Shown here: positions 1 through 13,500 of the stretch, piece after piece
How positions within the stretch are numbered: position 1 is the first letter of the stretch
Layout: each line of letters begins with the position of its first letter
Origin: Cymodocea nodosa
Taxonomy: Eukaryota; Streptophyta; Magnoliopsida; Alismatales; Cymodoceaceae
Assembly: GCA_036874045.1 (NCBI GenBank)
Contig: CM072347.1
Location: forward strand, 3,226,501-3,290,500
DNA: 64,000 nucleotides
Direction: 5' to 3'
The notes under the pieces: model-generated
Database searches by the model: none
The model's input: only the letters and a program-made list of their open reading frames with translations
Told to the model about the DNA's origin: nothing
Program-made: the position numbers and the translations under genes

Positions 1-299
1 CTTGAATTTCCCTAGTTATTTCATCTATAAATAAAAGGAACAGATATAGAATTAGTAAACACTTAATCCCTACTTCACCCTCATATTTCCACAGTTCAAA
101 AGAAATACCATCTAGCAAATAGTTCCCTCATATTTCATTTTCCTAATGAATTCTACTTTCAAAGTACTTGTTCTTTTAAAATAACTATAGTTTATATCTT
201 TTGTACTAACCTAAACTTTACATGTAAAAGTTTCATATGATAGATTCATCAAAAAGTTTACAAAAATATCTATACCATCTATCTTTTATTTCATTTTCT

Positions 300-770
300 T
301 TTACTAAAACCCAATCATCCTCATCTTTATCTATAACTCTGTCATCCTCATCTTGAATATACTTAACTTAAATCTCTAGATTTGCTTTCTGTAGCCTTAG
401 TCAATTTAAACAATTTAAAAGTCGCAAAATAAGAGTTTGCTACTAAAAGGCTCCAAGCTACATTAAAGTCTAAAAATAAATTTTCCTCCTTATTTCTATT
501 ATCAAAACCAAATTCTCTATGTTGTCATTCATATCTTATATTTTTCTCTCCTACATGACCATTTAGATCCCCTTGAATAAATAAAATTTCATACTATTAC
601 TAGTCAAGGTTCCTATATTCCAAGTTGTTAATCTAATTTTGGTTTTTTGAACTAACTTATTTACCTACACCTGTAGATTAAGATGTAAGAAGGCTTACTT
701 ATTTTCATCTACATCTAGACACCAATGCAAAATCCTTAACTTCAGAACATTACACCCAAAATTTGAAACA
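300..770 (-). mobile_element. RTE-type LINE fragment, endonuclease part (copy A)
   Basis: The minus strand gives broken pieces of an APE-like endonuclease in order. First comes a TWNIGTL-like start near 640, then GDLNGHVG near 590, then a DFNVAW...VANSYF stretch near 450. The same GDLNGHVG block recurs at 35810 in a second copy. It is frameshifted and lies in XPO4 intron 16. Only the endonuclease part is visible. Confidence 0.7.
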
Positions 771-1455
771 CTTCCCCCTTGTTTTTTTCATTACACCCAG
801 CTATGAAGGGATGAACAAGCAAAGTTTAACCAAATATTTAACAAGAAATAAAAATACCTGGAAAAAAAAATCATATGATTAACCTCACGTCGTAGAATTA
901 TAACTCAAATCATTGTTTGTTATTGTTGGCATGTTTGTTTTTCCATTTAACCAAATTTACATTCCTTATCCCAGCATCACCATGAACCAGGATCCTCCTT
1001 GGCAATCATTCTAATCCTTTCTAGCCACCAACACCAGTGGATCAAATGTTGTAACACTTCACAAATCATTTTTTCCTTTCTAAAAGCCTCTAAGCTTGTA
1101 AGGATGCCTCCCGAAAAGAATGCAAGGTGTCAAATTTCTAGCCCATGGAGCCCAACATAGCCAACCACCAATTGATCACAAAAACAGGCATTTGGCAGAC
1201 ATATGATCTTTGCAACAAAATCCAACACTCGGCGATGCCTGCATATCCAAAGGAAAAATTTTTGCATATATGTAACTCAAGCCAATCACAAGGATATTTG
1301 TCTTGTGAGCATAGAATGATTATTCAAGTGTCTAAATCTTGCCTTTTGATTCAAAAAAACACCCCATGAGTGACAAATATAAAAACCTGAATAGAACCAA
1401 CAAGCAATATTATATAACCAATTAAAAATAAAACATATTGCTACAATCAAATTAC

Positions 1456-1560
1456 CAGCATTGTTTCACCCTCTCCTGAATCAGTCAGAATGTACCCAAT
1501 AATCAATATGAGCCAGTAAAGTTCTTCCATAGTGCAAGTTACCTCAGTTTGGCTTTTTCC
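1456..1560 (-). CDS. XPO4: XPO4 exon 16 (residues 537-571)
   Basis: It reads [18 protein letters not shown], then [14 protein letters not shown]. The borders are TTGCAG and GTAATT. I found no further exon between here and position 1, so the next one should lie outside the window. Confidence 0.92.
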
Positions 1561-4500
1561 CTGCAAATAAATGAAACAAAATGAGAAGGAAGCCTACGGT
1601 ATATTGTTAAGTTATACATCTAAAATTATAAGATCAAAAAAATTGTGCAGTTCTCGCTTCAAATAAAACACAAGAAAGTCTGCAACTAGTGAGTGGAATA
1701 ATGCTCACATTTATAGCTAAAGTAAGCAAACCTCTTCCCAGGGAATAAAGACATCAAAGATAAATATTTTGTGTTACATATAACCAGGTAGATCCAATAG
1801 ACGAGGCCCCTATCCATGTGAGGAACGTCTATGTGTATGTTGCCTAACCACAACAAATGAGAGATTATTTCCTAGTGTTTAAATTCTTGAACTCCATTTT
1901 ACAATAGAAGAATCATAGCACTACAGAAAGGATTGCCGTCTATGTTGCCCCTATTCATGTGAGGAAGATCTAACTGTATGCTGCCTTACCTCAACAAGTG
2001 AGAAACAATTTCCTAGTGTTTAAATTATTGACCTCCATTTCACAACAGAACAATCCTACCACTATCCAAAAGGCTTGCCATCGATGTGTTACTTATAAAC
2101 GAGTAAAACATAACTAATTCAGAATACAAAATAAGAAGATTATTTTATGAAGTCTTCCAATGATTCAAATCTATGAATGCAGGATAAAATTAGAGAGCTC
2201 ATATACTGAGCGGCATAAACAAGGAACTATTTAAATATTTTAAAGTCCAACCCATACCTTCATCAATAATATGTCCCACATTCCACACCCATCCAACTTC
2301 AATCCCTAATACTATCAAAAAGCCTAGCCATTGAGATTAGGGCAAGAACAAATAAATAAATAACATCCATTACTATGAGAGATTACATATCTACAAATGT
2401 GTCACAAAGATACCCTAATATATATGTGAAGAATTAAGGGATGATCACTTGATTAAGGGGATAAGATGGATTACAAGATGTATAAATAAGACATAGGTAA
2501 ATGGATCATACTCCCCCACAAGCTGGAAAATATATATTAATCATACTCAATTTGTTACAAAGATTATCAAATACACAAGAGTTAACCTTCTAGTAAGAAT
2601 AGCAATTGGCTATTTTGACAAGGAGTATAAGGTGTAAAGACTAGTTCATTCAACCACTAAGTCTTGAATATAATGACAATCTATCTCAAAGTGTTTGGGG
2701 TGCTCATAAAAGGTCATGTTCTTTGCAATATATATGACAATCTGATTATCATAATGCATACTTATAGGCAAATCAACTCCAATCTCGAGTTTGCAAAGAA
2801 GAGATCTATGTCACATCATTTTGCAACTTGTCTCCCTCATTGACTTGTATTCTACTTTAACACTAGAAAGTGAGACAATCATTTTTTTTTTACTCTACCA
2901 AGTGACTAAGTTGCCTCTTACATATGCGACAACACTAGTATATCCTACATCAGAGAATATCTCCACCCTTAAGTGCCCATGAGCCTTGTACACTAATTTT
3001 TTCTTTGATGTGGCCTTTAAATAGGCAAGTACCCATTGTGCTCCAAGCCAATGAACTTATCTCAGATGGTGCATAAACTGACTTAGTAATCTCATAGTTT
3101 ATGTTATATCTAACCTTGTAACAATAAAATATATCAATATTCCGATCAATCATCAATATTGATCAACATTGACTAGCTTCTCTAAGGACTTATCCCAAAA
3201 AGGGGAGTTAGGCTCTATAGGAATAGTCTCAAGCTTACAACCAAGATAACTGATCTCTTCTAGTATATCCATCGCATACTTATGTTGTGACAATATCATT
3301 TTCTCTTTAGAATATGCAAACTCAATTCCAAAGAAATAACCTAGTCTACCCATTCTACCCATGTAACAAAGAGCTGATGAAGATGACTTTTAATATATGC
3401 AAATCCAACTGCATACATAAACAACTAAAATGTCACATCTTATGCCAATTCTCTATACGAAAATGGAGTGATCAATGATGCACTACTGAAAAACCCTCAC
3501 TTAACAAACTCTACTTGAGGCCATAAATACCATTCTTCAAATGGCAAACAGCATTCTCCTCCTAAGCAACATACCTTAGAGGTTATCTATGTGGATTTCT
3601 TTCACCAGATCTCTATAAAAGAAAGCATTTTTGACATCCAACTAATAGAGTTATCAACCAAAGTTAATTACAATAAACAAGAGAATACAAATAGAGTTGA
3701 GTATAGTTATAAGAGAGAATGTCTCAATATAGTCCACACCATAAGTTTGAGTAAAGTCACGAGCAACAAGGCGCACTTTGTATTAGGCCACTAAACCATT
3801 AGAGTTATACTTGACATTAAAGACCCATTTGCAAGAGACCATTTTTGCCCCAACAGAATAAGGTACCAATTCAAGTACCATATGACCCCAAAGTTGCTAC
3901 CTCTTCATCTATAGAATCTTTCTAGTATAGTAATTACAAAGCATCCTAATAGGTTCTTGGGATAGATTCAAAAGAGGCCACAAGAGTAAAACTATGATAG
4001 AAGACATAAAGGTGATCATAAGAAACAAAATGGAAAATAGAGTGATGTATACAAGTTCCTATACCTTTCCATAGGCAATAAAGATGTCCAAGTCATCGAT
4101 GGGTAGACTAGAATCTACATTTAGGGAAGTGGGTGGTTCAACCAAGGAAGGAGATAGGTATTGTCGACATCATTAATACACCTGCAACGGCTAAGAAGTC
4201 CCATCCTATTCATTACTAGTGTCTTGTCCAATAAGATTAGGCAAAAAAACAAAGTCATCACTACCAAACTCAAGAAAAGGATAATCAGTTGGAGGAGCCA
4301 CAAGGATAAGGGTAGGAATAAGAATATTGTACATCAACTCAGAATCTAGTGCTACATTCTCAAAAAAATATGTTGGAGACTCAGAATGTAACATTAGCGA
4401 AAACAATAACATTTTTATGTAGAAGCATGGAAACAATGATACCCTTTTTAAATCCTAGAATAGCCAACAAAGACACATTTAAGGGTTTAAGGTGTCAACT

Positions 4501-7500
4501 TGTCCAACCTAGGGGAAAGATTTGACACAAAGGTAACACACCCAAACACTCTCGAAGGTAGAGCAAAAAATTCAACATTGGGACTATGAACAAAAAGAAG
4601 TGTCTCACCACCAAGAGGACTAAAAGGCATTCGATTGATAAGATAAAATGTTGTAAGAACAACATTAGACGAAAGATGTTTAGGTATCTTTATCTGGAGA
4701 AGAAAAGTTCAAGTGATATCCAAATATGACGATATTTTTGCTCAACAACCTCATTTTACTAAGAGATATGAGAGTAGGCGGTTTGATGAATTATCCTAAG
4801 AGAAGTACAAAACAATTAAAAAGCATGGCCAACAAATATCAAAGCATTATCAATGTGCAAAACTTTAGGAGTACCAAAATACTAACTTTTATTTCAACAA
4901 AAAAATTTTGAACAATACTCAAAATACTTTGACAACTTTTAAGAAGGTACACCAAGACACCCTAGAGTAATTGTCTACAAATACAATGTAATACTGCCAT
5001 CCAGACACAAACATAATACAATTGGGACCCTAGATATCACAATGAATTAACTCAAAAATATTACTATTTAAGCCAAGTTGAAAATGTTAAAAACTAGAAT
5101 GATTATGCTTCCTAAACTAACAAGACCCACAATCAAATAGAAAGATAGAGATCTATGGTAGAGCCAACTTGAGTTTGTCCATAGAAAGATGACCAAGCCA
5201 TACATGCCATGGGAAGGACTCTGTAGTGGACAACAAAGCCACCAAGCCACATGACAGTGCATTACAAACTAGAACATATACCCCACCTCACTTACAACCC
5301 AAACTAATTCTCTACCCCATTTGTAGATTTTGAAAAGTACAATCAAATAGGAAAAAAGCTACAAAACATAAAAGTTGCATAGTAATAACACTAATATATA
5401 AAAGTCATAGGAAATTCAGGAACATAAAAGGTTTGATCAAATCTAACTAGAGACATGGCATAAATGATACCTCATAATCATACATTTATCACTTAGGAGC
5501 CATGTGAGATGAAACTCTCATGCACAATTTTGAACAAGAGAAAAAGGAGATACATTAGTTACATTTATATATGAAAAATCAAGATCCGATGAAATAACGC
5601 AAGGTCTTCCAATGGAAATAACATGGAATAAGTTTTGATCCTACTCATAGGGATTTCGTAAATATTCCATTCCAAAATTCTAAAGTTCAAAATAGGAGTT
5701 ATATGGATCTTTCTTATACAAAGGTCTTAACTAGAAGTATAAGACAACTAGCCCAATTCTTGGAACTTCCTCCTAATGGCTCCATTCCATGCCTTATTTC
5801 ATAGGGAACCTCAAAGTGGCTCTATTTTCATTATATTACCACAACCAAAAACTTGACATAATCAACAGTGACACTCTTACAATTTGGTAGAAACTATAAG
5901 TAGATAAAAAAGTTTGCACTACCTATCATATGATAGGATGCTCCTAAATCTATAATCCAAGAACCACCAACCTTAGTTGTCATGGACAAACTCATACCTA
6001 AGGTAGTAGCTACTGCAACAACAGGTGTGGAGTTAGTAGCCTGTAATTGAATATAGTGTTCGTCATCAACTTGAGAGATCGTCACTCCAACATTATCTAT
6101 TGTGGAACCACTTGTAGAGACACCTATAAAAACATCAGCAATGTCTATAGCCACACGAGCTCAAACGAGACACCCACATTTCACACAACAATGCTCAAGT
6201 TGATGATTTATCCACCCACAATGAGGACAAGGCATGCATTTCTTCCCATCATACCACCTACTTTTGTTATTTCCCCCTAGGCTTTGAACCACTATTCTCT
6301 AACTAACCCTAGACCACCATAGCAATAACTTCCACAGTTTAAGAACTTTGGCCAAGATCTAAAGAACTCAAGAAAAACTATAGATAGATCTAGACTAGTC
6401 TCTCCACCAAGAATTTGTCCTTAAGCTTATGACTTCAAATCAAATTGTAAACCTACGAAAAAAGCTGCAACACAAAGATCATTCTTATACTGCTTAGCAT
6501 ATTAGGATCCATTGTGAACAATTGATAGGCATCCAACTCCTCAAATAGTGACTTCAATGCACCATAATATTCCTATATAATTTTCCCACACATATGTAGA
6601 GAGAAAATCCATTCATAAATCTCATACATCCGAACGATGTTCTTTTGATGATCATATATTTCCCTCAAGGTGTCCCAAATAGCTTTGGTAGGATGAAACA
6701 TCACAACTCCACTTGCCACATTGACTTTTATATTATTCTCCAACCATGTCACTATTGTTGAATCATCACCAAACAAGTCATCATACACATCATCCTTGAC
6801 ATTAAGTAGGGATTTTGTCAAGTGACATCTCTTTCATTGCATAGCTACAAAGGTCTAAAACCTCTTGACTCACATAAGATAATTCTTACCATTCAATTCT
6901 TTGAAGTTCCTGTAAGCTAACGAATGGTAGATTCCTTATATACTATGACACCACAACATGCAACAAATTCACATTCTATAGCAATCCCAGTTCCTACAAG
7001 AATCAACCCTACCAATGACCTACCATAGCCTACACTAGTTTGAAAAAAAGGGATGATGGTCAAAGTCTTGTTGTAGACCACTAGAGGTTCATTATCAAGT
7101 AGTCCTTACATGGACTACTTCACTTGAATGGCCTATTGAACTACTGGCGTCCACTATTGGTAGTCTTATCATGGACTACTTCAGAAAGCAGCCCTAGCAT
7201 GGGTCATAAAGAGAGGAATTACCCTAATGACCTAGCTCATACAATCATTAGGGACAAAGAGAACATGGACACTACCACCCACTACACAACTTCTAAATAG
7301 ATGACTAAAAGATGTCACACAAAGAGTACCACACAAAGTCGTGCAACCAAGAGTGCATATGAATGAGCGACCAATGCACATGCACAGATGAAAGTAGGCT
7401 CACCTAACGTCAAAGAGCTATTGAGCCACCAGTAAAGAACAACAATGGATTAGGGTAAGGGATGAGATGGCTCTAGTACCATGTGAAGAATTAAGGGATG

Positions 7501-10500
7501 ATCACTTAAATAAGGGGATAAAATCGATTACAAGATGTATAAATAAGACATTGGTAAATGGATCCTTAAACAAATCCTTACCAAATTACAAAAACCTCCT
7601 CTCACAATATAGATATCCAATAGTCCAAACAAAGATAGACCTAATAAACCTCTAATAGATATAATAAACTCTCTAAAACTGAAAATAAGCTAATTAAAAA
7701 GAGCAAACTTAGTGCACCCCCTTAATTAGGGTATGAAGAAAGTCTAATTGTATGAGCTTTACCCTCATAAATAAAGAACTTGTTTCCTAAGATTTGAACC
7801 TGTGACCACTAAGTTGTAATGTGCGACCTTACCATTGTGTCAACTCTACCAAGGCTCACCCTCAACAATGACAATAAGCAGATAAATAAGTTAAATATAC
7901 AGAGACTACTACATTTGGAATTTTTCAGAAATGAAAGAGAAATGGGGGAATTGCCGTGATAAAACCAACTATTAAAGAAATTGCTTTGTCCTAAACAAGA
8001 AAATACTTTACTTGAAGAAGAATGGACACTCTTTGTGAGAAGCAAGTAGCAAGCATAGGTATAGTGGCATCAGCTGCTGCCCGTGCAATAAAAGCATACG
8101 AACTTAACCTTTCATCCCTTTCTGTAAAAGAAGAATCAGGAGATCAACATTCCATCAAATAAAAAACCATGCTCCTACTGAAGAATGGAAATTAAAAGAA
8201 CAATACAGAAACAGGAAAAAATAATAAAGCACTAATTATGCATACTTAAAATGGATGCAGTGAAATGGTCAGAATCACAATCATCTTCAAAGGCCGAAGA
8301 AGCAGCAGCTGCATCAGGATTCACAAATCATCACCCTTAATATGATGAAAGAAAAAACCTTAACAGAGCTTAAAAATAATCCACTACTTCTGAAACATAC
8401 AAAAAAAAACTTAAAGACAAGTAGCAGTTACCCTTTAGCTGAGAACCCATAAGAGAATCAAACAATCTTGCACAAATACTTTTTCCCTCGGATGATAGAG
8501 CATTATCACCAAAACTGGTATGCTGTGGAATGTGGAAATCAAGTGGCATTTTTCCAATTCATTATTAAAATCTCGAAAAAAGTACAGACAAGCCTTCTGA
8601 AAATTGTTTTCTAAATATACCACAAAGTGTGGAACATTATTCATTAATCTTACATGTGAAATGTGCATAAATATCATTTTGCATATAAACTCGTTTCTAC
8701 TTTTGACACCACCAAAATGAAAGTTTTTTAAAGAATTTGGAATTTTTTACTGTTTCCAAGTTTTACGGATATGTTCCAACATATTATCAATTTGTAAACA
8801 TGCTGAAGTCCAGTGCAAGGGGCACACACCAATATGGGGTATGAGAAGGGTCAAATTGTACAACGTTCAAACACCATGGTTTCTACTGAGAAATTTACTA
8901 GAAAGAATTTATACAATTTTGGGGAAAATATGATGCATGCAACTCCCATTTCATATGGAAGCATGTGGTACATAGGTTTTATAAGACTCATTATTAAATC
9001 TCCACGAATAAGAAATAACAACAATAATCCAAGCTATGGTCTCACTACGTGAGGTCAACCACATGAATCCTTTTCATCCAACTACTTCTACCTATTGTCA
9101 AGTCTTCAATTAAATTACATAAATTTAAACATTTTCTTACAACTTCTAACCAAGTAGTTTTAGGACCACCTCTACTTTTTTTTAATTTTTTCTACACTAA
9201 TTAAATCTCCTCTTCTAAGTAGGACATTCCTTGAACTCATAAAGATATGAATAAACAACCTAAGCTGATTTTCTCTTTTATCTTATTTTCATTAGGTGCA
9301 ACTCTTACACTACTCCTAATAAAATTGTTTTTAAGCTTATCCCTTAATAGCATTACCACTCATCAATCTAAGCATATGCATCTCAACGTTAACTTTTTGC
9401 ATATAATCATTCTTACTTGATCCCAAACCTCATCCCCTAACTTTTGAAGTCATGTCAAGCATCACACAACTTCAGGTGGTCGTTGGGATGATCGTTGCTT
9501 TCCTATGGAAATAATGGTCAACAAAGGGTGGTGAACCAACTCCTCTACTCTATTACGAGGGGTGAACCTCTCATCAAATCTTCCCACTACAGTGAAAATT
9601 TCAAGGTGGAACAAGGATAAGAAATAAAAGGGTAGAATCTTCTCATCCCAAGCCACCTAATGCTTTATTTATAACATGATATAAAAGTTAGTTATAGCAC
9701 AGAACACACACACCTCAGCCACGTAGGCTCTAACTACCACACAAAAACATGATTTGTATAATTCCTCCCCCCTACTATGGACTTCACCCTTGACATCACA
9801 AACTAGATGTAGGTCTCATGAAGCCTCAAAAGTCAGTACTTGAGCCACCCATGTAGGACACTTGTATCGTAACTCTATAAAATCCTCCCAAATCACTTCG
9901 TCACATCCCTAACCATCCCATTGCACAAGCCAATCTGTTGCAGCCCATTTGTGAAGGTGTGCCATGCAATGATCCAGCACAAGCTGTGGCTTCTAATCAT
10001 TTGGATCTACAGGCCACAGTGGAGGTATTGTTGCTAAGATAAGCATCAGACCAATCTTACATTTCAGTAGCGAGACATGAATCACAGGGTGAACTTGTGA
10101 TATACAAGGTAAATTGAGCTTATAAACCACAACACTGATATCTTAGAGGATCTAGAATGGTCCAAAATAGAAAGCAAACAGATTTTGATAGGAGCGGGCA
10201 GCAAAGGTGGTCTATCAGTATGGGTGAAGCTTTAAGTACACCCAATTGCCCATGCAAAACTCACACTCTATACATTTCTGATCTACAAAGTGCTTCATTT
10301 GTTCTTGGGTTTGTGCAAGCTTGTGGACTAAAATTTTGTCACACACACAAAGTGATCCTCCATGATGATCACCCTGGCTCCTCCAAGCACAAATGGTGGG
10401 AGTGCAGGAGGAGGGCATCCGTAGACAGCTTCAAATGAAGTCATAGCAATTGTTGTGTAGAAGGACAAATTGTAGCAAAATTCTACCCACAACAGCCACG

Positions 10501-13500
10501 ACAACCATTATTTCAGACATCCACAACAGTAGCACCATAAATACATCTTCAGCCCCCAATTGACCACCTCCGACTGCCAATGTGTTTTGGGGGTGATAGG
10601 TGGAGCTCATGTTTAGAGTGGATCCCACTTGATAGAAAAATTCTCACCAAAATTTACTTTGAAATGGCAAGCCATAGTTGGATAGAGGGAAATCCATGAA
10701 GCATGACATGTTCAATGAATTTTACAGTAACATTCTCAGCCGTGTAGGGGTGGCAGAGTGCAACGAAAAGTCCAGATTTGGAGAGATGATCCACCATGAC
10801 GAGAATGACAAAAAGCCTTTGGATGGTAGGTAGCCCTTCAAGGAAATCCACCGCAATGTCTTCCCACACCTTGTCAAGGATGAGTAGAGATTGCAAGAGG
10901 CCTACCAGGTGCATATTTTCTATTTTGGCTTGATGGAAAGTGTTGCATCGATGCACATACTCCTTCACGTCTACTTTCATTCCACACTAGGAAAGCAACT
11001 TCTTGATGCACTGAGATGTGCATAGGAAGTCATATGCCCTATCATGGGTGCCTTACGACATTCTTGAAGCATCAATTCCTTAAAAGTTTAATGGCTGTCA
11101 ATGACCAGCCTGTGTTTGTAGTATATTCTTGAGATTATACTTACTAGGGTCCAACACTCCTTTGTCCTATTGATGGTGAAACTCACATAGAAACTCATCT
11201 CACTCAAACTCCTGTCGCACCTCCTCAAGCCACATAGGTTGGATTACTGAAATAACATGCAATTATTCTTGTTCCACATGGCACAAAAAAGCATCAACTA
11301 CAACATTGGTTGTTCCCTTTTTATACTCCACAACCAAATCAAAGCCAAGTAACTTTATAAACCATTTGTGCTATGCCAAGGTTGTGATCCACAGCTCAAG
11401 CAAATATTTCAAGCCGTGTTGGCATGTCTGTATGATGAACCACCATCACACAAACACAAGTGTATTGTCTTCACCACCAACAAGATTACAAGGAGCTTGA
11501 CTGATTTATGAGATGGGTCAGCCCCTTTGCATAAGAACAACCCCCATTCCAATGCCAAAGGCATCACATTCAATGAAAAAATCCTGCATGAAATCAGGGC
11601 GGACAACAATTGGGAGAGTGCTGTTGGCTAGCTTCAATTTGACTGCCAAGTTTGACTCCAGAACTTTCATCCCAGGTTCATGAGTAGATACTTGAAGCAG
11701 ACACCCTAACAGATCTAGAGATAGCCTTTGCTCATGACTTACGAATCATACTGGCACTGGCACACATATTGGTGGCCACTCAACCATGGCTGCTGCCAGA
11801 AGTTGAGGGTGTAGCCAAGGCAATGGAGGCCATGCAGATTACCAAGGGCACACACCATACGAGCACTATGAGCACATAAACCACAAGTCTAAGTAATGCT
11901 ACAATCATACAATCAGCATGGGCACAAGTAGCCACAAAGACCACTACCACTACAATCATACATGGTACCACCACCACGGTTTGACATATCAATCTGGATT
12001 GGTGATTTTATGCTGATTCAAATTTTTTTTGGAGGGTTTGATATGAAACCTGCCCAAACCTCCAGATTGACTGATCAGCATCGACAAGTTAACTCTGGAA
12101 GAGAAGGCTTTGGATGGCACCAAAGCCATCAGCAACCCACGCATCTTCTGCTGCCTCTCCATCACCAATGTCATGCTCAACTACGTCAGTTACTCACACA
12201 CCCTCGGCCCTTTCATCTGGCAATTGTCATTTTATTTTCACATAGAAAATGAAGCAAAAAAAGAAGACAGAAGGACAAAAATAAAGAAAAAAAAGAGGAA
12301 GAAAGAGAAAGAACAAGAAAAAGAAAAGAAAGAAAGAAAAAAAGGGAAAGGGGGAGAGCAAAAGAAAAGATAAAAAAGGCGGAAAATTTTAAATAAGAAA
12401 TTCCTAAAGATAGATCACATCTATCTACGTATTTTTACTTCCTGAGGTTAGACCACATTTGTCTCTTTATTTTATTACCTCAGATTATATTATCTACGAC
12501 AGTCTAAGATATAATTCTTCTTAAATTTATCTTAGATTATTCCTATTGTTGCCACTTTCATTACAGCACTTACTATTGTATTTTCTGCTACTACTGTTAT
12601 AGCAACTCATTCTTATATTTGTTTTTGTATCTTAGCTATGTTTAAGTTTATTGAGTTGTAATTGAGTCTGTTGCAAGTTATATGCTCTAATTAAAGGGAA
12701 GTATTGCAGTGTTAAGATATTATACGTATGTTTTATATTATATGTAGGCTTAATCTCACTTTGTTTAAATTATGCTTGTCTTCTCTATACAAACTTTATA
12801 TATAGAAATCTTATATTTGTCAATGAAATAATTATACTTCTACATATTTCTTTGTTTTCACAGTGGCAATAAGTGGTTCATAGAAAATGAAATAGAGGAA
12901 AACTAGCTGGTTTCGTGGGTTCTATATAGCAAAAGAAGTGGATAGATGTGATTCTAGATTGATGGTAAGGGAATTAGGTTATCACTTGATGGTTGGATTG
13001 GGCTGTACTTCTTTGTATCTTGTTCCCACCATCCATGGCAGTTGCAGCCTCCAACCTAGGTGAATATACATGAGCAATGTGTGATCCAAGGCAGGGCATG
13101 TTTCAAATATGAAATTTTAGGAGAGACCTTACGATTGTGGTAATACCAAAATTACTGGATTTTAAGACTCATATCTCTCCTGATATATCATGGTTCCTCT
13201 TTGACATATTTAGCTTCTGTCTTGCAGGTAAGGTTGTCAAGTAATGAGGGAACTTATCTGTTATCAGTTAAAGCTCTACATCTTCTATGATGGCTGTGAT
13301 AGAATGGTCAGCTCTGAATGCATTTGGAACAAGAGGGTACAATCGAAAGTCTTATTCTTCATCTTCAGGGAATTACCACCAGAATCAAGTATCGACAAAT
13401 GTCAAAAAAAATTTGTCAACATGTGTAGGTTTTTTAATCCAACAGTGCAAAATGTACAGCAATTCAATGACAAATAGTATTTTGCTAGAAATATCAATGA

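Larger units (their letters stand above)
2425..7565 (-). mobile_element. Ty1-copia element with 84-bp LTRs (copia 1)
   Basis: Two direct repeats of 84 bp (2425-2508 and 7482-7565) bound a roughly 5-kb minus-strand interior. A primer-binding site matching initiator-tRNA-Met style (TGGTACTAGAGCC) abuts the upper repeat, and a G-rich polypurine tract abuts the lower one. Inside, in order, are a gag piece (6821-6573), a protease piece with DLGASYHM in place of the usual DSGA (6154-5894), integrase remains, reverse transcriptase ending LGYFFGIEF (3362-3153) and RNase H. All frames are broken. No matching 5-bp target duplication is visible. Confidence 0.85.

Noticed and set aside
1-1455. A next XPO4 exon left of exon 16
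   Set aside because: No stretch with the expected continuation or a matching acceptor was found. The interval is LINE remnant and AT-rich intron.
12110-12373. A Lys/Glu-rich reading frame
   Set aside because: It is produced by the polypurine tract.
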